From assembly GCA_902557155.1 (NCBI GenBank), contig CACDYR010000005.1, forward strand, positions 1 to 64,000: 64,000 bases of DNA, written 5' to 3'. Both the position numbers and the translations under genes were made by a program. This DNA comes from an uncultured Pelagibacteraceae bacterium (GTDB taxonomy: Bacteria; Pseudomonadota; Alphaproteobacteria; Pelagibacterales; Pelagibacteraceae). Numbering within the stretch: position 1 is the stretch's first letter; the number at the start of each line of letters is the position of its first letter. The notes below the pieces were generated by a model that was not told the origin of the DNA, searched no databases, and saw only the letters and a list, made by a program, of their open reading frames with translations. Positions 52,990-63,090 of the stretch are shown in pieces.

Positions 52990-55037
52990 GCTATATCGTT
53001 TATTATATCAGCTCTATCATATAATTTTATCAAAGGTTTAAATTTCCCTATATCTTCATTTGATTTTTCTATTCTTCTCATTTCCTTTTCAGCTAACAAG
53101 AAAAGATCACTATTCTGAATTGGATCTGCTAACTTAAAATTTTTTATACCACTTTGTTTAAATCCCAAAATATCCCCAAACCCTCGTAATTTCATATCTT
53201 CTTCAGATATTAAAAAACCATCATTAGTATCTTTTAAAATTTTTATTCTTTTTTTTGCGTTTTCGCTAAGATTAGATTTAAACATTAATATGCATGTAGA
53301 GTCTTTATCTCCACGACCAACTCTACCTCTTAATTGATGAAGTTGAGATAAACCAAATTTGTTAGCATTTTCAATTATAATAGTATTTGCATTTGGAAAA
53401 TCTATCCCAACCTCAATAATCGTTGTAGAAACCAAAATCTTAAATTTATTATTTAAAAAATTGTTTAGTATTTCATTTTTTTCATCTACATCGGTTTTTC
53501 CATGAAGCAAACAAACTTGATTTGGAAACTTTCTTTCTAAATATTCATACTTTTTTACAGCAGATGAGTGATCTAGCTTTTTAGACTCCTCAATTAATGG
53601 ACAAACCCAAAAAATTTGATTTCCTAAGTTAATTTCTTTTCTTATAAATTTTAAAACATCTTCAATTTTAACCTCTAATTTACTATATGTTTTAATTGGT
53701 TTTCTATTTTTAGGTTTTTCTCTAATTATTGAAATATCCATATCACCATAAATTGTCATTGTTAGAGTTCTAGGTATAGGTGTCGCTGTCATTAATAATA
53801 CGTCACAATTTGATCCGCCTTTGTCTGATAATTTTTTTCTTTGATTCACTCCAAACTTATGTTGTTCATCAATAATTATTAACCCTAATTTTTTGAAAAT
53901 TACTTTTTTTTGAAAAATAGCGTGTGTACCAAAAATAATATCAATTTTATTATTTTCTAATCTTTGAAGCATTTCTTTTTTTACCTTGTATTCTGATTTT
54001 CCAGAAATAAGAGCTATATGTATATTTTTAGTAAATAATTTTTTTGCTAGATTAAAATGTTGTCTTGCTAGAATTTCCGTAGGAGCCATAAAAGCAACCT
54101 GGAAACCAGAATTTATAGTATTAATTGCTGCTAAAAGAGACACTATGGTTTTTCCACTACCAACGTCTCCTTGCAAAAGTCTAAACATTTTATTTGGTGA
54201 ACTTAAGTCTTTGTTTATCTCGTTAAGCGATTTTTGTTGATCATCGGTAAGAGAAAAATCTAATTTATCAATTATAGAATTTTGTTTATTTACATTAATT
54301 ATTTTATTTTTTTTCTTAATTCTTTTTATTTTTTTTCTTATTTCAGAATTAACTAGAAATGTTGAAAATATTTCATCAAAAGCAAGTCTTTGATAGAAAT
54401 TTGATTTATAATTTCCAATATTTTCAGGTTTGTGCAGTTCTTTAATTGAGCTATTCCAACTTATATTTTTAAATTTAGATAAAATAGTTTTAGAGTGCCA
54501 TTCATTAAAAACGGGTAAATTATTGATTATTTGATTTAAAATTTTATTATATATTTTTTCAGAAATACCTTCAGTTAACGAGTATTTATTATGAGTTTGC
54601 TTGATTAAAGAAGAATCTTCAGAAACATATTTTGGGTTTGTAATTTGGTATTTATTCCTAAAATGACCTATTTTACCACTAACAGTAATTTCTTTTCCTA
54701 ATGGAAGTATTTTTTTTATGTATCCTTCATAACTATTAAAAAAAATACAATCTATTTCACCGGTTTCATCACTACATAAAACCCTATTTGGCAATTTCCT
54801 TACTCTTGGGAAGTTATACTTTTGTGGAATTATAGTTACTGTTTGTATTTCACCAATTTTTAAATCTTTTATTTTTGATGATAAACTCCTATCTGTGTAA
54901 GATTTTGGAAGTTTCCATAGTAAATCAAACAAATTATTAATATTTTTCTTCTTTAGTAAATTTTTTGTTTTAGTTCCGACACCTTTTAAAGAACTTAAAT
55001 CTGACAATAAATATTCATAATTTGTTTTATTATTCAT
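52986..55037 (-). CDS. recG: ATP-dependent DNA helicase RecG
   Basis: Remodels stalled replication forks and Holliday junctions. 683 residues from the ATG at 55037 (two TTG codons precede). The N-terminal wedge/OB domain is followed by helicase motif I GDVGSGKT, DEQH (IIDEQHKFGV), TATPIPRTLT, and motif VI QLRGRVGRG. Divergent from sdhE, an arrangement common in alphaproteobacteria, where mfd often follows; here mfd is absent. Confidence 0.96.
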   Translation of the reverse strand: MNNKTNYEYLLSDLSSLKGVGTKTKNLLKKKNINNLFDLLWKLPKSYTDRSLSSKIKDLKIGEIQTVTIIPQKYNFPRVRKLPNRVLCSDETGEIDCIFFNSYEGYIKKILPLGKEITVSGKIGHFRNKYQITNPKYVSEDSSLIKQTHNKYSLTEGISEKIYNKILNQIINNLPVFNEWHSKTILSKFKNISWNSSIKELHKPENIGNYKSNFYQRLAFDEIFSTFLVNSEIRKKIKRIKKKNKIINVNKQNSIIDKLDFSLTDDQQKSLNEINKDLSSPNKMFRLLQGDVGSGKTIVSLLAAINTINSGFQVAFMAPTEILARQHFNLAKKLFTKNIHIALISGKSEYKVKKEMLQRLENNKIDIIFGTHAIFQKKVIFKKLGLIIIDEQHKFGVNQRKKLSDKGGSNCDVLLMTATPIPRTLTMTIYGDMDISIIREKPKNRKPIKTYSKLEVKIEDVLKFIRKEINLGNQIFWVCPLIEESKKLDHSSAVKKYEYLERKFPNQVCLLHGKTDVDEKNEILNNFLNNKFKILVSTTIIEVGIDFPNANTIIIENANKFGLSQLHQLRGRVGRGDKDSTCILMFKSNLSENAKKRIKILKDTNDGFLISEEDMKLRGFGDILGFKQSGIKNFKLADPIQNSDLFLLAEKEMRRIEKSNEDIGKFKPLIKLYDRADIINDIA

Positions 55038-55062
55038 CAACAACTAATATATTCTAATTATT

Positions 55063-55326
55063 ATGATCAATATAGATGAATTAAAAAAAAAAATTATTTA
55101 CCGATCTAATTATAGAGGCACAAAAGAAATGGATAATCTTTTAGGTGCATTTACAAAAAAATATATAAATAATTTAAATGAAAATGATCTTCTTGATTTA
55201 GAAAAACTACTAAATATTGATGACACTAATTTGTATAATTTTTACAATGGTTTTAAAACCGATTTTGAATTTGAAAATAACAATATCAATTTATTATATA
55301 AAAATTTTAAATATACACAAAAATGA
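55063..55326 (+). CDS. sdhE: Succinate dehydrogenase assembly factor SdhE
   Basis: Assists covalent FAD attachment to SdhA. 87 residues; the RGTKEMDNLLGAF segment near residue 18 is the RGxxE family signature. It starts 25 bp from the divergent recG, and its stop codon lies directly against the 3' end of the convergent tRNA-Ser. Confidence 0.9.
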   Translation: MINIDELKKKIIYRSNYRGTKEMDNLLGAFTKKYINNLNENDLLDLEKLLNIDDTNLYNFYNGFKTDFEFENNNINLLYKNFKYTQK

Positions 55327-55416
55327 TGGCGGAGAGACTGGGATTCGAACCCAGGAAAGAGTTGCCCCTTTGCCGGTTTTCAAGACCGGTGCTTTCAACC
55401 GCTCAGCCATCTCTCC
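55327..55416 (-). tRNA. tRNA-Ser (TGA)
   Basis: Minus strand: acceptor GGAGAGA pairs with TCTCTCC, anticodon loop CTTGAAA (anticodon TGA), a long variable arm (AAAGGGGCAACTCTTT) as in class II tRNAs, T-loop GGTTCGAATCC, discriminator G and encoded CCA; 90 nt. It abuts sdhE with no gap. Confidence 0.97.
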
Positions 55417-55502
55417 GTGAGCAAGGTTTTATAATTATAATTATTTAATTCAACCATAAAATAGTCTAATAAACTTGTTAATTACAAGCATCATTGTTTC
55501 CT

Positions 55503-56381
55503 ATGAATAAAGAATTTAATAAAGGTTTATTACTTGCTGGGTTTGGATCTTTTTGGTGGGGGTTTTTTGGTGTAATTTATTTTAAATATATTGCTTATAT
55601 TGGCCATATTGAATTAGTAATTCATAGATGTTTATGGACAGCATTTACTTTAATTCTGACTACTTTTTTTTTCTCTAAATGGAATGTTTTTTTTAAAATT
55701 GTAAAAAATAAATCAAATTTATTTTATCTATTTATCTCAGGTTTTTTGATTTTTATAAATTGGGGTGTATGGATATATGCTATAGCAACAAATAGAATTA
55801 TAGATGCAAGTTTTGGATATTTTATTATGCCCATTTTAAGCGTAATGCTCGGTTATCTTTTTTTTAAAGAGAAACTTAATAATAAAAGAGTCTTTTCAAT
55901 CCTGTTGGTTATTCTATCTATCCTTTTTTTAATAATTGTAAGTATTAAATCATTGCCTTGGGTTGGTTTAATTGTTGCTTTAAGTTGGGGGTTTTACAAT
56001 TTAGTTAGAAAAAAAATTAATGTTGATACTGATGTAGGCCTTCTTATAGAGAGTTTATATATATTGCCATTTGCACTGTTAGCTTTTTATTTGATAGCAA
56101 GCAAAGGTTATAATGATTTTCAATTGTCTGATCCTTCGATGATGCTATTTATTTATCTTGCAGGACCTATGACCGTTATACCTTTATTTTTATATGTTAG
56201 GGGGGTTGAACTCTGTGGTTTAGGACCAACAGGGATGATATTTTATATAACTCCTACTTTTCAGTTTTTATTGGGTTATTTTTATTACAACGAGCCTTTT
56301 TCAATAACAAAATTAGTTAGTTTTATTTTTATTTGGATTGCTGTAATTATATATTTGAAGGATTTGCATGAAACTAATTAA
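55503..56381 (+). CDS. rarD: RarD-type EamA-family transporter
   Basis: Drug/metabolite-superfamily permease of 292 residues and about ten helices. KGLLLAGFGSFWWGFFGV, ELVIHRCLW, and INWGVWIYAIATNRIIDASFGYFI are RarD hallmarks. Substrate is unknown despite the old chloramphenicol name. The ATG at 55503 is chosen over the TTG at 55494. Overlaps mltB by 14 bp. Confidence 0.9.
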   Translation: MNKEFNKGLLLAGFGSFWWGFFGVIYFKYIAYIGHIELVIHRCLWTAFTLILTTFFFSKWNVFFKIVKNKSNLFYLFISGFLIFINWGVWIYAIATNRIIDASFGYFIMPILSVMLGYLFFKEKLNNKRVFSILLVILSILFLIIVSIKSLPWVGLIVALSWGFYNLVRKKINVDTDVGLLIESLYILPFALLAFYLIASKGYNDFQLSDPSMMLFIYLAGPMTVIPLFLYVRGVELCGLGPTGMIFYITPTFQFLLGYFYYNEPFSITKLVSFIFIWIAVIIYLKDLHETN

Positions 56382-57369
56382 CTTTTTTTTATTTTTTATC
56401 TTTATTTCTATTAATTTCTCATTTGCTGATATCAATAAAGAATTTGAAAATTGGAAATTAAATTTTAAAAAAATAGCTTTAGAAAATAATATTTCGGAAA
56501 AAACGTTTGATAGAGTTATGTCCGATACTAAATTTTTATCAGATGTAATAAAATATGACAGGTATCAACCTGAATTTTATGAGGATACTAAAACTTATAT
56601 TTCAAAAAGAACATCCTCAAAAAAAGTCTCCTTAGGAAAAAAATTCTATGAAAAAAATTCAACGTTAATAAATACTGTTGAGAACGAATTTAATATAGAA
56701 AGGGAGCTACTACTAGCTTTAATGGGAATAGAAACTAATTTTGGAACGTATGTTGGTAAAATGGATATTTTATCCTCTTTGGCAACTTTAAGTTTTGATA
56801 AAAGAAGATCAGATTTTTTTACAAATGAATTATTAATACTTTTACGATTAATAGAAAATGATCAAATAGATTACAAAACCTTATATGGGTCTTGGGCAGG
56901 TGCTTTTGGTTTTTTTCAATTTATGCCATCAACAATGAAAAATTATGCTATTGACCATGATGGCAACGGATATATAGATTTAAAAAATAATAATGACGCT
57001 TATGCTTCTGCATCTAATTATTTAAATCAAATAGGCTGGAAAAGTGAAAATCCTTGTTTTTATAGAATAGATTTATCTGAAGATATTCCAAAAAAATATT
57101 TAAACATTTCTGCAAAAAAACTTCATGATAAGAAAAAATTAAAATATTTTAGAAAATTTATAAAAAATAATGATCAAATAGATAATATGTACAACTCTTT
57201 AAAGGTAGCCATTATAACTCCAGATAAAGATATCATACCTGATGCCGAAACTTTAAATCCAGCTTATATCGTATTTGATAACTATGAAATAATTTTAAAA
57301 TGGAACAGATCATTGCGATTTGCTTTAGCTGTTTGCACGTTGAAAGATAAATTTAAAAATGAACTTTAA
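56368..57369 (+). CDS. mltB: Lytic murein transglycosylase B
   Basis: Cleaves peptidoglycan glycan strands. 333 residues with a signal peptide (1-20, ending FA) but no lipobox. Catalytic E122 in GIETNFGTYVG; SWAGAFGFFQFMPSTMKNYAIDHDGNG is typical and may bind calcium. Heads a cell-wall cluster with the RlpA-like and carboxypeptidase genes, each overlapping. Confidence 0.94.
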   Translation: MKLINFFLFFIFISINFSFADINKEFENWKLNFKKIALENNISEKTFDRVMSDTKFLSDVIKYDRYQPEFYEDTKTYISKRTSSKKVSLGKKFYEKNSTLINTVENEFNIERELLLALMGIETNFGTYVGKMDILSSLATLSFDKRRSDFFTNELLILLRLIENDQIDYKTLYGSWAGAFGFFQFMPSTMKNYAIDHDGNGYIDLKNNNDAYASASNYLNQIGWKSENPCFYRIDLSEDIPKKYLNISAKKLHDKKKLKYFRKFIKNNDQIDNMYNSLKVAIITPDKDIIPDAETLNPAYIVFDNYEIILKWNRSLRFALAVCTLKDKFKNEL

Positions 57370-58120
57370 AAAACTCATATTAATTATTTCTATACTTATT
57401 TTATCTGCATGTAATCAATTTGATCAAAATAATAAAAACTTAGTTTATATTAGTGATCAAAATTACAGTAATACTGGATTTGCTTTAATATATGATGATG
57501 AATTAAAAAAAGAAAAAAAAATATCTAAAAAAATTGACAATAGATCTCTTTTAATTTTCCATAATAAAATTAAAAAAAATTCATTTGTTAAAATTACTAA
57601 TCCTGTAAATGACAAGTCAATTATAGCTGAAGTGATCTCAAATAATGTTAAATTCTCATCTTTTTACAACTCTGTAATAACACAACGAATTGCTGAGGAG
57701 TTATCACTTGACCCTAAAGAACCTTATATCGATCTTATTTTAATCTCAAAAAGTTCAACATTTGTAGCCAAAAAAGCAAAGACTTTCGATGAAGAGAAAA
57801 ATGTAGCTGAAAAAGCTCCTGTTGATGGAATTACCATAGATAATCTGAGTAAAGAAAAGACTAAAGAAGTTAAAATAAAAAAACATAAATTTTTATATTC
57901 AATAAAGATTGCAGATTTTTATTACCGAGACTCAGCTGAAAATATGGTTAATAGAATAAAAGATGAGACAAATATAAAAAAATCTGTAATCAAGAAATTA
58001 TCTAAAACTAAATATAGGGTATTATTGGGTCCATTTAATGATATAAAAAAACTAGAAAAATCATTTAACGAAATAAAAGTATTAAATTTTGAAAATATAG
58101 AGATATTAAAAGATGTTTAG
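57359..58120 (+). CDS. rlpA: RlpA-like SPOR-domain lipoprotein with degenerate barrel domain
   Basis: 253 residues. Lipobox LSAC with C18; a central region (about 70-140) with VKITNPVNDKSIIAEVI and an RIAEEL segment aligns in outline with the RlpA double-psi barrel, but the GxASWYG opening and the NDRGP loop are missing, and no catalytic Asp/His is evident. C-terminal SPOR domain (about 175-250, ending VLLGPFND...FENIEILKDV) binds denuded septal glycan. The family call depends on SPOR and the position between mltB and dac, usual for rlpA. Confidence 0.75.
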   Translation: MNFKKLILIISILILSACNQFDQNNKNLVYISDQNYSNTGFALIYDDELKKEKKISKKIDNRSLLIFHNKIKKNSFVKITNPVNDKSIIAEVISNNVKFSSFYNSVITQRIAEELSLDPKEPYIDLILISKSSTFVAKKAKTFDEEKNVAEKAPVDGITIDNLSKEKTKEVKIKKHKFLYSIKIADFYYRDSAENMVNRIKDETNIKKSVIKKLSKTKYRVLLGPFNDIKKLEKSFNEIKVLNFENIEILKDV

Positions 58121-59264
58121 AATATTATTATTTGTAATTTTTTTTAGTTTTTCATTAGCAAGTGTTTCAAAAGCTAATTTTGATGTAAAGGCAAGAACTG
58201 CAATATTACAAGATTATCATTCTGGAGAAATTCTCTATGAAAAAGAGCCAGATATTTCAATTTATCCAGCTTCTATGACAAAAATAATGACAGCGATTAT
58301 TGCTTTCGATCTAATAAAATCAGGCGATCTTAGTTTAGACGAAAAATTTATAATATCTGAGAGAGCTTGGAGATTATCTACATCTGGATATTCATCGATG
58401 TTCATAATGGTAGGTGATCAGGTCTCTGTAGAAAATTTATTAAGAGGTATTATCGTTGCTTCAGGTAATGATGCATGTATTGCATTGGCTGAAGGTATAG
58501 CAGGTACTGAAGAAGAATTTGCAATTTTAATGACTGCTAAAGCAAAAGAATTAGAAATGGATAATACAAACTTTTCTAATTCATCAGGAATAAATGACCC
58601 CGATAATTACTCAACTGTTAGAGACATTTTAAAAATGTCTAGATATCTAATTAAAGAACATCCTGTATTTTACAAAATGTTTGCTGAAAAAGAATTTACG
58701 TGGGATAGAACAGGGGGTGATCCAATAACACAAGGTAATAGAAATCCTTTGCTTTATAAAAATCTTGGAGCAGATGGAATAAAAACTGGTTATTTAGCAG
58801 TTGAAAAATATTCTTTAGCATCATCAATAGATAGAAATGGCAGAAGATTGATTGCCGTTGGAAGCGGTTTTAATTCAAAAAATGCCAGATCTAAAGAAAG
58901 TACAAAATTACTCACATTTGGTCTTACAAACTATGATCTTGTGGAAATAGCTAAAGCAAATAAACCATTACACAAAATTGATGTTTGGTTAGGAAAAGAG
59001 AATAGTGTGGAAGCATATACAAAGGAAGATATTTATAAAACAATCAAAAAAGCGAAAAAAAAACTTTTAAAAGTTGTTGTTAAGTATGATGGACCAGTCG
59101 AAGCACCAATCGAGAAAGATCAAAAAATAGCTACTCTAAGAGTTGTTTATGATCAAGAACTTGTTGGTGAGTATGATTTACTTTCATCGAAGGAAATTAA
59201 AAAAGTTAATTTTTTTACAAGATTAATAAAATCAATAAATTATTTAATTTGGGGTGATGTCTAA
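58113..59264 (+). CDS. dacC: D-alanyl-D-alanine carboxypeptidase (PBP5/6 type)
   Basis: Trims the terminal D-alanine from peptidoglycan stems. 383 residues, signal peptide 1-21. Serine-type motifs: S54-x-x-K57 (ASMTKIM), SGN 117-119, KTG 224-226. The C-terminal beta domain ends with a short hydrophobic/amphipathic anchor (LIKSINYLIW). 8-bp overlaps on both sides. Confidence 0.95.
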   Translation: MFRILLFVIFFSFSLASVSKANFDVKARTAILQDYHSGEILYEKEPDISIYPASMTKIMTAIIAFDLIKSGDLSLDEKFIISERAWRLSTSGYSSMFIMVGDQVSVENLLRGIIVASGNDACIALAEGIAGTEEEFAILMTAKAKELEMDNTNFSNSSGINDPDNYSTVRDILKMSRYLIKEHPVFYKMFAEKEFTWDRTGGDPITQGNRNPLLYKNLGADGIKTGYLAVEKYSLASSIDRNGRRLIAVGSGFNSKNARSKESTKLLTFGLTNYDLVEIAKANKPLHKIDVWLGKENSVEAYTKEDIYKTIKKAKKKLLKVVVKYDGPVEAPIEKDQKIATLRVVYDQELVGEYDLLSSKEIKKVNFFTRLIKSINYLIWGDV

Positions 59265-59871
59265 AAAACCCATCATTGTTTTTGAGGGCATAGAGGGTAG
59301 TGGCAAAAGTCATCATATAAATAAAGTATCTAAATATTTAGATAAAAAAAAAATTAATTATATAAAGATAAGAGAACCAGGTGGAAGTCCTAATTCAGAA
59401 AAAATAAGAAGATTAATTTTAAATAAAAAATCTAATTTTAACATATATACTGATTTACTTTTATATTTAGCGGCTCGTAGTGAAAACATAAATCTTATAA
59501 AAAAATCATACAAAAAAAAAATTATTTTGATTGATAGATTCACAGATTCAACTATTGCATATCAGCATTATGGTATGGGTGTTGATTTAAAAATTATAAA
59601 CATCTTAAATATATTTCTATTAAAAAACATTAAGGTCAACTTTACTTTTCTCAATGTTGTAAATAAAAAAAATCTATTTCAAAGATTAAAAAATAGAAAA
59701 TCTTTAAATAGATATGATCAGTTTGATATGAATTTTTATAATAAAGTCCAAAAAGGTTTTTTAAAATTAGCTAAATTGAATAAAAAATCATACAAAATAA
59801 TTGATTCTAATTTAGATATAAAAAAAAATGAAGATTTAATAATAAATCAAATTAAAAAATTAATTAAATGA
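59257..59871 (+). CDS. tmk: Thymidylate kinase
   Basis: Phosphorylates dTMP to dTDP. 204 residues from the ATG; a GTG lies directly before. P-loop GIEGSGKS at 11-18, REPGGSP, and the DRFTDSTIAYQHYG segment. ATGA overlap with holB. Confidence 0.93.
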   Translation: MSKKPIIVFEGIEGSGKSHHINKVSKYLDKKKINYIKIREPGGSPNSEKIRRLILNKKSNFNIYTDLLLYLAARSENINLIKKSYKKKIILIDRFTDSTIAYQHYGMGVDLKIINILNIFLLKNIKVNFTFLNVVNKKNLFQRLKNRKSLNRYDQFDMNFYNKVQKGFLKLAKLNKKSYKIIDSNLDIKKNEDLIINQIKKLIK

Positions 59872-60797
59872 ATTTGAATCCTCAAACTCAAATAAATTTA
59901 TTTGAGCATAAAGAAATTTTTAATCAATTATATAAATTATCTATAAACGATACTTTGCCTAATAAAATTCTTTTATCTGGTGAAAAAGGTATTGGAAAAT
60001 CAACATTAGCATATCATTTAATTAATTTTGTATTATCGGAAAATGAAGAACATTCATATGACTTTGAAAATAATAAAATTAACCCAGATAATAAGTCATA
60101 CAAACTTATAATAAATAAATCTAACCCAAATTTTTACTTAATTGATGTCTTAGAAGAAAAAAAAAATATTGATATAAATCAAATTAGGGAATTAATAATA
60201 AATCTAAACAAATCCTCATTTAATAATAAAAAGAGATTTGTTTTAATTGATAATATTGAATTATTAAACTTAAATTCTATTAATGCTTTGTTAAAAATTT
60301 TAGAAGAACCTAATGAAAATATAAATTTTATTCTAATAAATAATAATAAAAGAGTGCTACCAACTCTTAAATCCAGATGTTTAAATTTCAAAGTTTTTTT
60401 AAAAAAAGATCAGTCTATTAGAATTGTTAATCAATTACTTAACGATGACATAAATACTTTTATCAATAATAAGTTATTTGATTATTATGCTACTCCTGGA
60501 AAATTATTTAAATTAATAAAGTTATCTGAAGAATATGACTTAGACCTTGCTAAATTTGATTTAAATACAACTCTCACAACTATAATAAAAGATAAAATTT
60601 ATAAAAAAGATAAATCTATAACTGAAATCATTTATTCTTTGATTGAACTTTATTTTAGAAATAATATATCTAGTGAAAATATTAGTTTACTAAAGTCATA
60701 TCATTATTTTTTAGAAAAAATTAATAACACTAAAATTTATAATTTAGATGAGGAAACATTGTTTATGGAATTTGAGGATAAAATTTTAAATGGATAA
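59868..60797 (+). CDS. holB: DNA polymerase III subunit delta'
   Basis: Clamp-loader subunit. 309 residues. P-loop-like GEKGIGKST 38-46, NSINALLKILEEPN, and PTLKSRCLNFK (the SRC motif) are typical. No zinc cysteines, unlike some bacterial relatives. ATGA start overlap with tmk and 8-bp overlap with metG. Confidence 0.92.
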   Translation: MNLNPQTQINLFEHKEIFNQLYKLSINDTLPNKILLSGEKGIGKSTLAYHLINFVLSENEEHSYDFENNKINPDNKSYKLIINKSNPNFYLIDVLEEKKNIDINQIRELIINLNKSSFNNKKRFVLIDNIELLNLNSINALLKILEEPNENINFILINNNKRVLPTLKSRCLNFKVFLKKDQSIRIVNQLLNDDINTFINNKLFDYYATPGKLFKLIKLSEEYDLDLAKFDLNTTLTTIIKDKIYKKDKSITEIIYSLIELYFRNNISSENISLLKSYHYFLEKINNTKIYNLDEETLFMEFEDKILNG

Positions 60798-62331
60798 GAC
60801 TTTTTATATTACCACACCTATTTACTACCCATCAGCTAAGCCTCATATGGGTCATGCATATTCAAGTATTATTGCAGATTTTTTTGCAAGATTTAAAATA
60901 ATTGATGATTATCATGTTCATTTTCTTACTGGTACAGACGAACATGGTCTAAAAATTCAAAGATCTGCTGAAAAAGCAGGGAAGGAGCCTCTAGTGTTTT
61001 GCGATCAAATTAGTCAAACTTTCAGAGATCTTTCGGATACTTTGAATTTATCAAATACTGATTTTATAAGAACTACAGAAGCTAGACATAAAAAAACGGT
61101 TCAACATCTTTGGAATGAACTTGAAAAAAATGATGATATTTACTTATCAAACTACTCTGGATGGTATTCAGTATCAGATGAAGCCTTTTATAACGAAGAC
61201 GAAATTGAGGAATTAGATGGAAAAAAAATTGCTATATCATCAAAATCTCCTGTTGAATGGATTGAAGAAGAATCTTATTTTTTTAGACTTTCAAAGTGGG
61301 AAAAACCGTTATTAGAATATTATGAAACTAATCCAGATTTTATTGCTCCACGTTCAAGGAAAAATGAAGTTATTAGTTTTGTAAAAAGTGGTCTGAAAGA
61401 TCTTTCTGTTAGTAGAAAAAGTTTTTCATGGGGCATACCTGTTCCAAATAATAAAAACCACGTGATATATGTTTGGCTCGATGCTTTAACAAATTATTTG
61501 AGTGCATTAAACTATCCAAACACTAATGATGATTTGTTTAAAAAATTTTGGCCAGCATCAATACATTTAATAGGAAAAGATATACTTAGATTCCATGCTG
61601 TTTATTGGCCTGCCTTTTTATTAGCAGCAAAAATTGATTTACCAAAGAGAGTTTACGGACATGGATGGATATTATCAGGGGAAGAAAAAATGTCTAAATC
61701 TAAAGGAAATATTCTTGATCCACTTGAAATAATTAAAGAGTATGGTCTAGATCCTTTAAGATACTACTTAATTAAGGAGGTTTCTTTTGGGAATGATGGA
61801 AATATATCTCAAGAAAGACTAGAAGATTGTATTAATAGTGATCTAGCTAATAATTATGGAAATTTATGTCAGCGTGTAACCGCTTTTGCAATAAAAAATT
61901 GTAATGGAAAAATTCCATTAGAAGTTAAATTTCATGATGAAGATTTATTAATACTAAATAAGTATAAAGATAATTTAGATAACATTAGGTCACAAATTGA
62001 TAATCAAAATATTAATTTTTACATTGATTATATCGTAAATTCACTTTTTGAAGCTAACAAATATTTTAATGATCAAGAACCATGGAAAAAGAAAGACGAT
62101 AAAATTAGATTAAATACTATTGTTTACACTACTTTAGAAATTGTAAGAAAAATAAGTTTTTTACTATATCCAATTATTCCTGAATCTTCTTTAAAGGCAT
62201 TAAAGATTTTTGACATTGAAGAAAAAGATGTAAAATTAAATACTGTTTCAAATAATGAGTATTTAACAAAAGGAAATAGTATTAATAAAATAGACATACT
62301 TTTTAAAAAAATAGAGAAAAACAATGATTGA
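60790..62331 (+). CDS. metG: Methionyl-tRNA synthetase
   Basis: Class I synthetase charging initiator and elongator tRNA-Met. 513 residues. HMGH 19-22 (YPSAKPHMGHAYS), KMSKS 300-304. The connective-polypeptide zinc knuckle has no cysteines (YNEDEIEELDGK region), so it is the zinc-free form, and no C-terminal tRNA-binding domain is present. Confidence 0.96.
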   Translation: MDKTFYITTPIYYPSAKPHMGHAYSSIIADFFARFKIIDDYHVHFLTGTDEHGLKIQRSAEKAGKEPLVFCDQISQTFRDLSDTLNLSNTDFIRTTEARHKKTVQHLWNELEKNDDIYLSNYSGWYSVSDEAFYNEDEIEELDGKKIAISSKSPVEWIEEESYFFRLSKWEKPLLEYYETNPDFIAPRSRKNEVISFVKSGLKDLSVSRKSFSWGIPVPNNKNHVIYVWLDALTNYLSALNYPNTNDDLFKKFWPASIHLIGKDILRFHAVYWPAFLLAAKIDLPKRVYGHGWILSGEEKMSKSKGNILDPLEIIKEYGLDPLRYYLIKEVSFGNDGNISQERLEDCINSDLANNYGNLCQRVTAFAIKNCNGKIPLEVKFHDEDLLILNKYKDNLDNIRSQIDNQNINFYIDYIVNSLFEANKYFNDQEPWKKKDDKIRLNTIVYTTLEIVRKISFLLYPIIPESSLKALKIFDIEEKDVKLNTVSNNEYLTKGNSINKIDILFKKIEKNND

Positions 62332-63085
62332 TTCACATTGTCATCTAGATCATGAACCATTATTAAGTGATTTAGCTAATGTAATACAAAGATCAAAAGA
62401 AGTGGGTATAGAAAAATTACTTACTATCTCAACTTCGTTTGAAAGTTTTTCTAGAGTAAAAGATTTAATTAATAAAGATGATATGATCTATGGTACTATT
62501 GGCATTCATCCTCATGAAAGTTCCACAGATATTATCACCTCAAAGCAGATCATAGAAAGTCTCAATGAAAACTCAAAAATCATTGGAATTGGAGAAACTG
62601 GATTAGATTTTTATTATAATAATAGTGAAAAAGACAAGCAGATAGCAAGTTTTAAAGAACATATAGATGCATCTATAAAAACCAATATTCCATTAATTGT
62701 TCATTCAAGAGATGCAGAAAAAGAAACTTTTGAGATTTTAAATGAATATAAAAATGAAAACCTTAAAATTTTGATGCATTGTTTTACTGGGTCTAAAGAA
62801 TTTTCAGAAAAACTAATGACTTTAAATTCATTCTTTTCAGCAAGTGGTATCATTACTTTTAAAAACTCTTTGGATTTACAAGATACGTTCAAATCTATTC
62901 CAATGGATAATATCTTAATTGAGACAGATAGTCCTTTTTTAGCACCCGTTCCTAAAAGAGGAAAAAAAAATGAACCATCATTCATTGATTTTACTGCTGC
63001 AAAATTAGCTGAAATTAAAAATATATCCAAAGAAGATCTTATCAAAAAAACTACAGATAACTTTAATAAACTTTTTTTTAATTGA
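62324..63085 (+). CDS. tatD: TatD-family DNase/metal-dependent hydrolase
   Basis: 253 residues. Metal-binding motifs all present: DSHCHLD (H5, H7), GETGLDFY, VHSRDAEKE, MHCFTGS, and ETDSPFLAP. The metG-tatD-MBL order is conserved among alphaproteobacteria. Starts inside the end of metG by 8 bp. Confidence 0.95.
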   Translation: MIDSHCHLDHEPLLSDLANVIQRSKEVGIEKLLTISTSFESFSRVKDLINKDDMIYGTIGIHPHESSTDIITSKQIIESLNENSKIIGIGETGLDFYYNNSEKDKQIASFKEHIDASIKTNIPLIVHSRDAEKETFEILNEYKNENLKILMHCFTGSKEFSEKLMTLNSFFSASGIITFKNSLDLQDTFKSIPMDNILIETDSPFLAPVPKRGKKNEPSFIDFTAAKLAEIKNISKEDLIKKTTDNFNKLFFN

Positions 63086-63090
63086 AATAA

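Noticed and set aside
55217..55420. 67-codon plus-strand frame
   Set aside because: It overlaps sdhE in another frame and runs through the tRNA-Ser complement.
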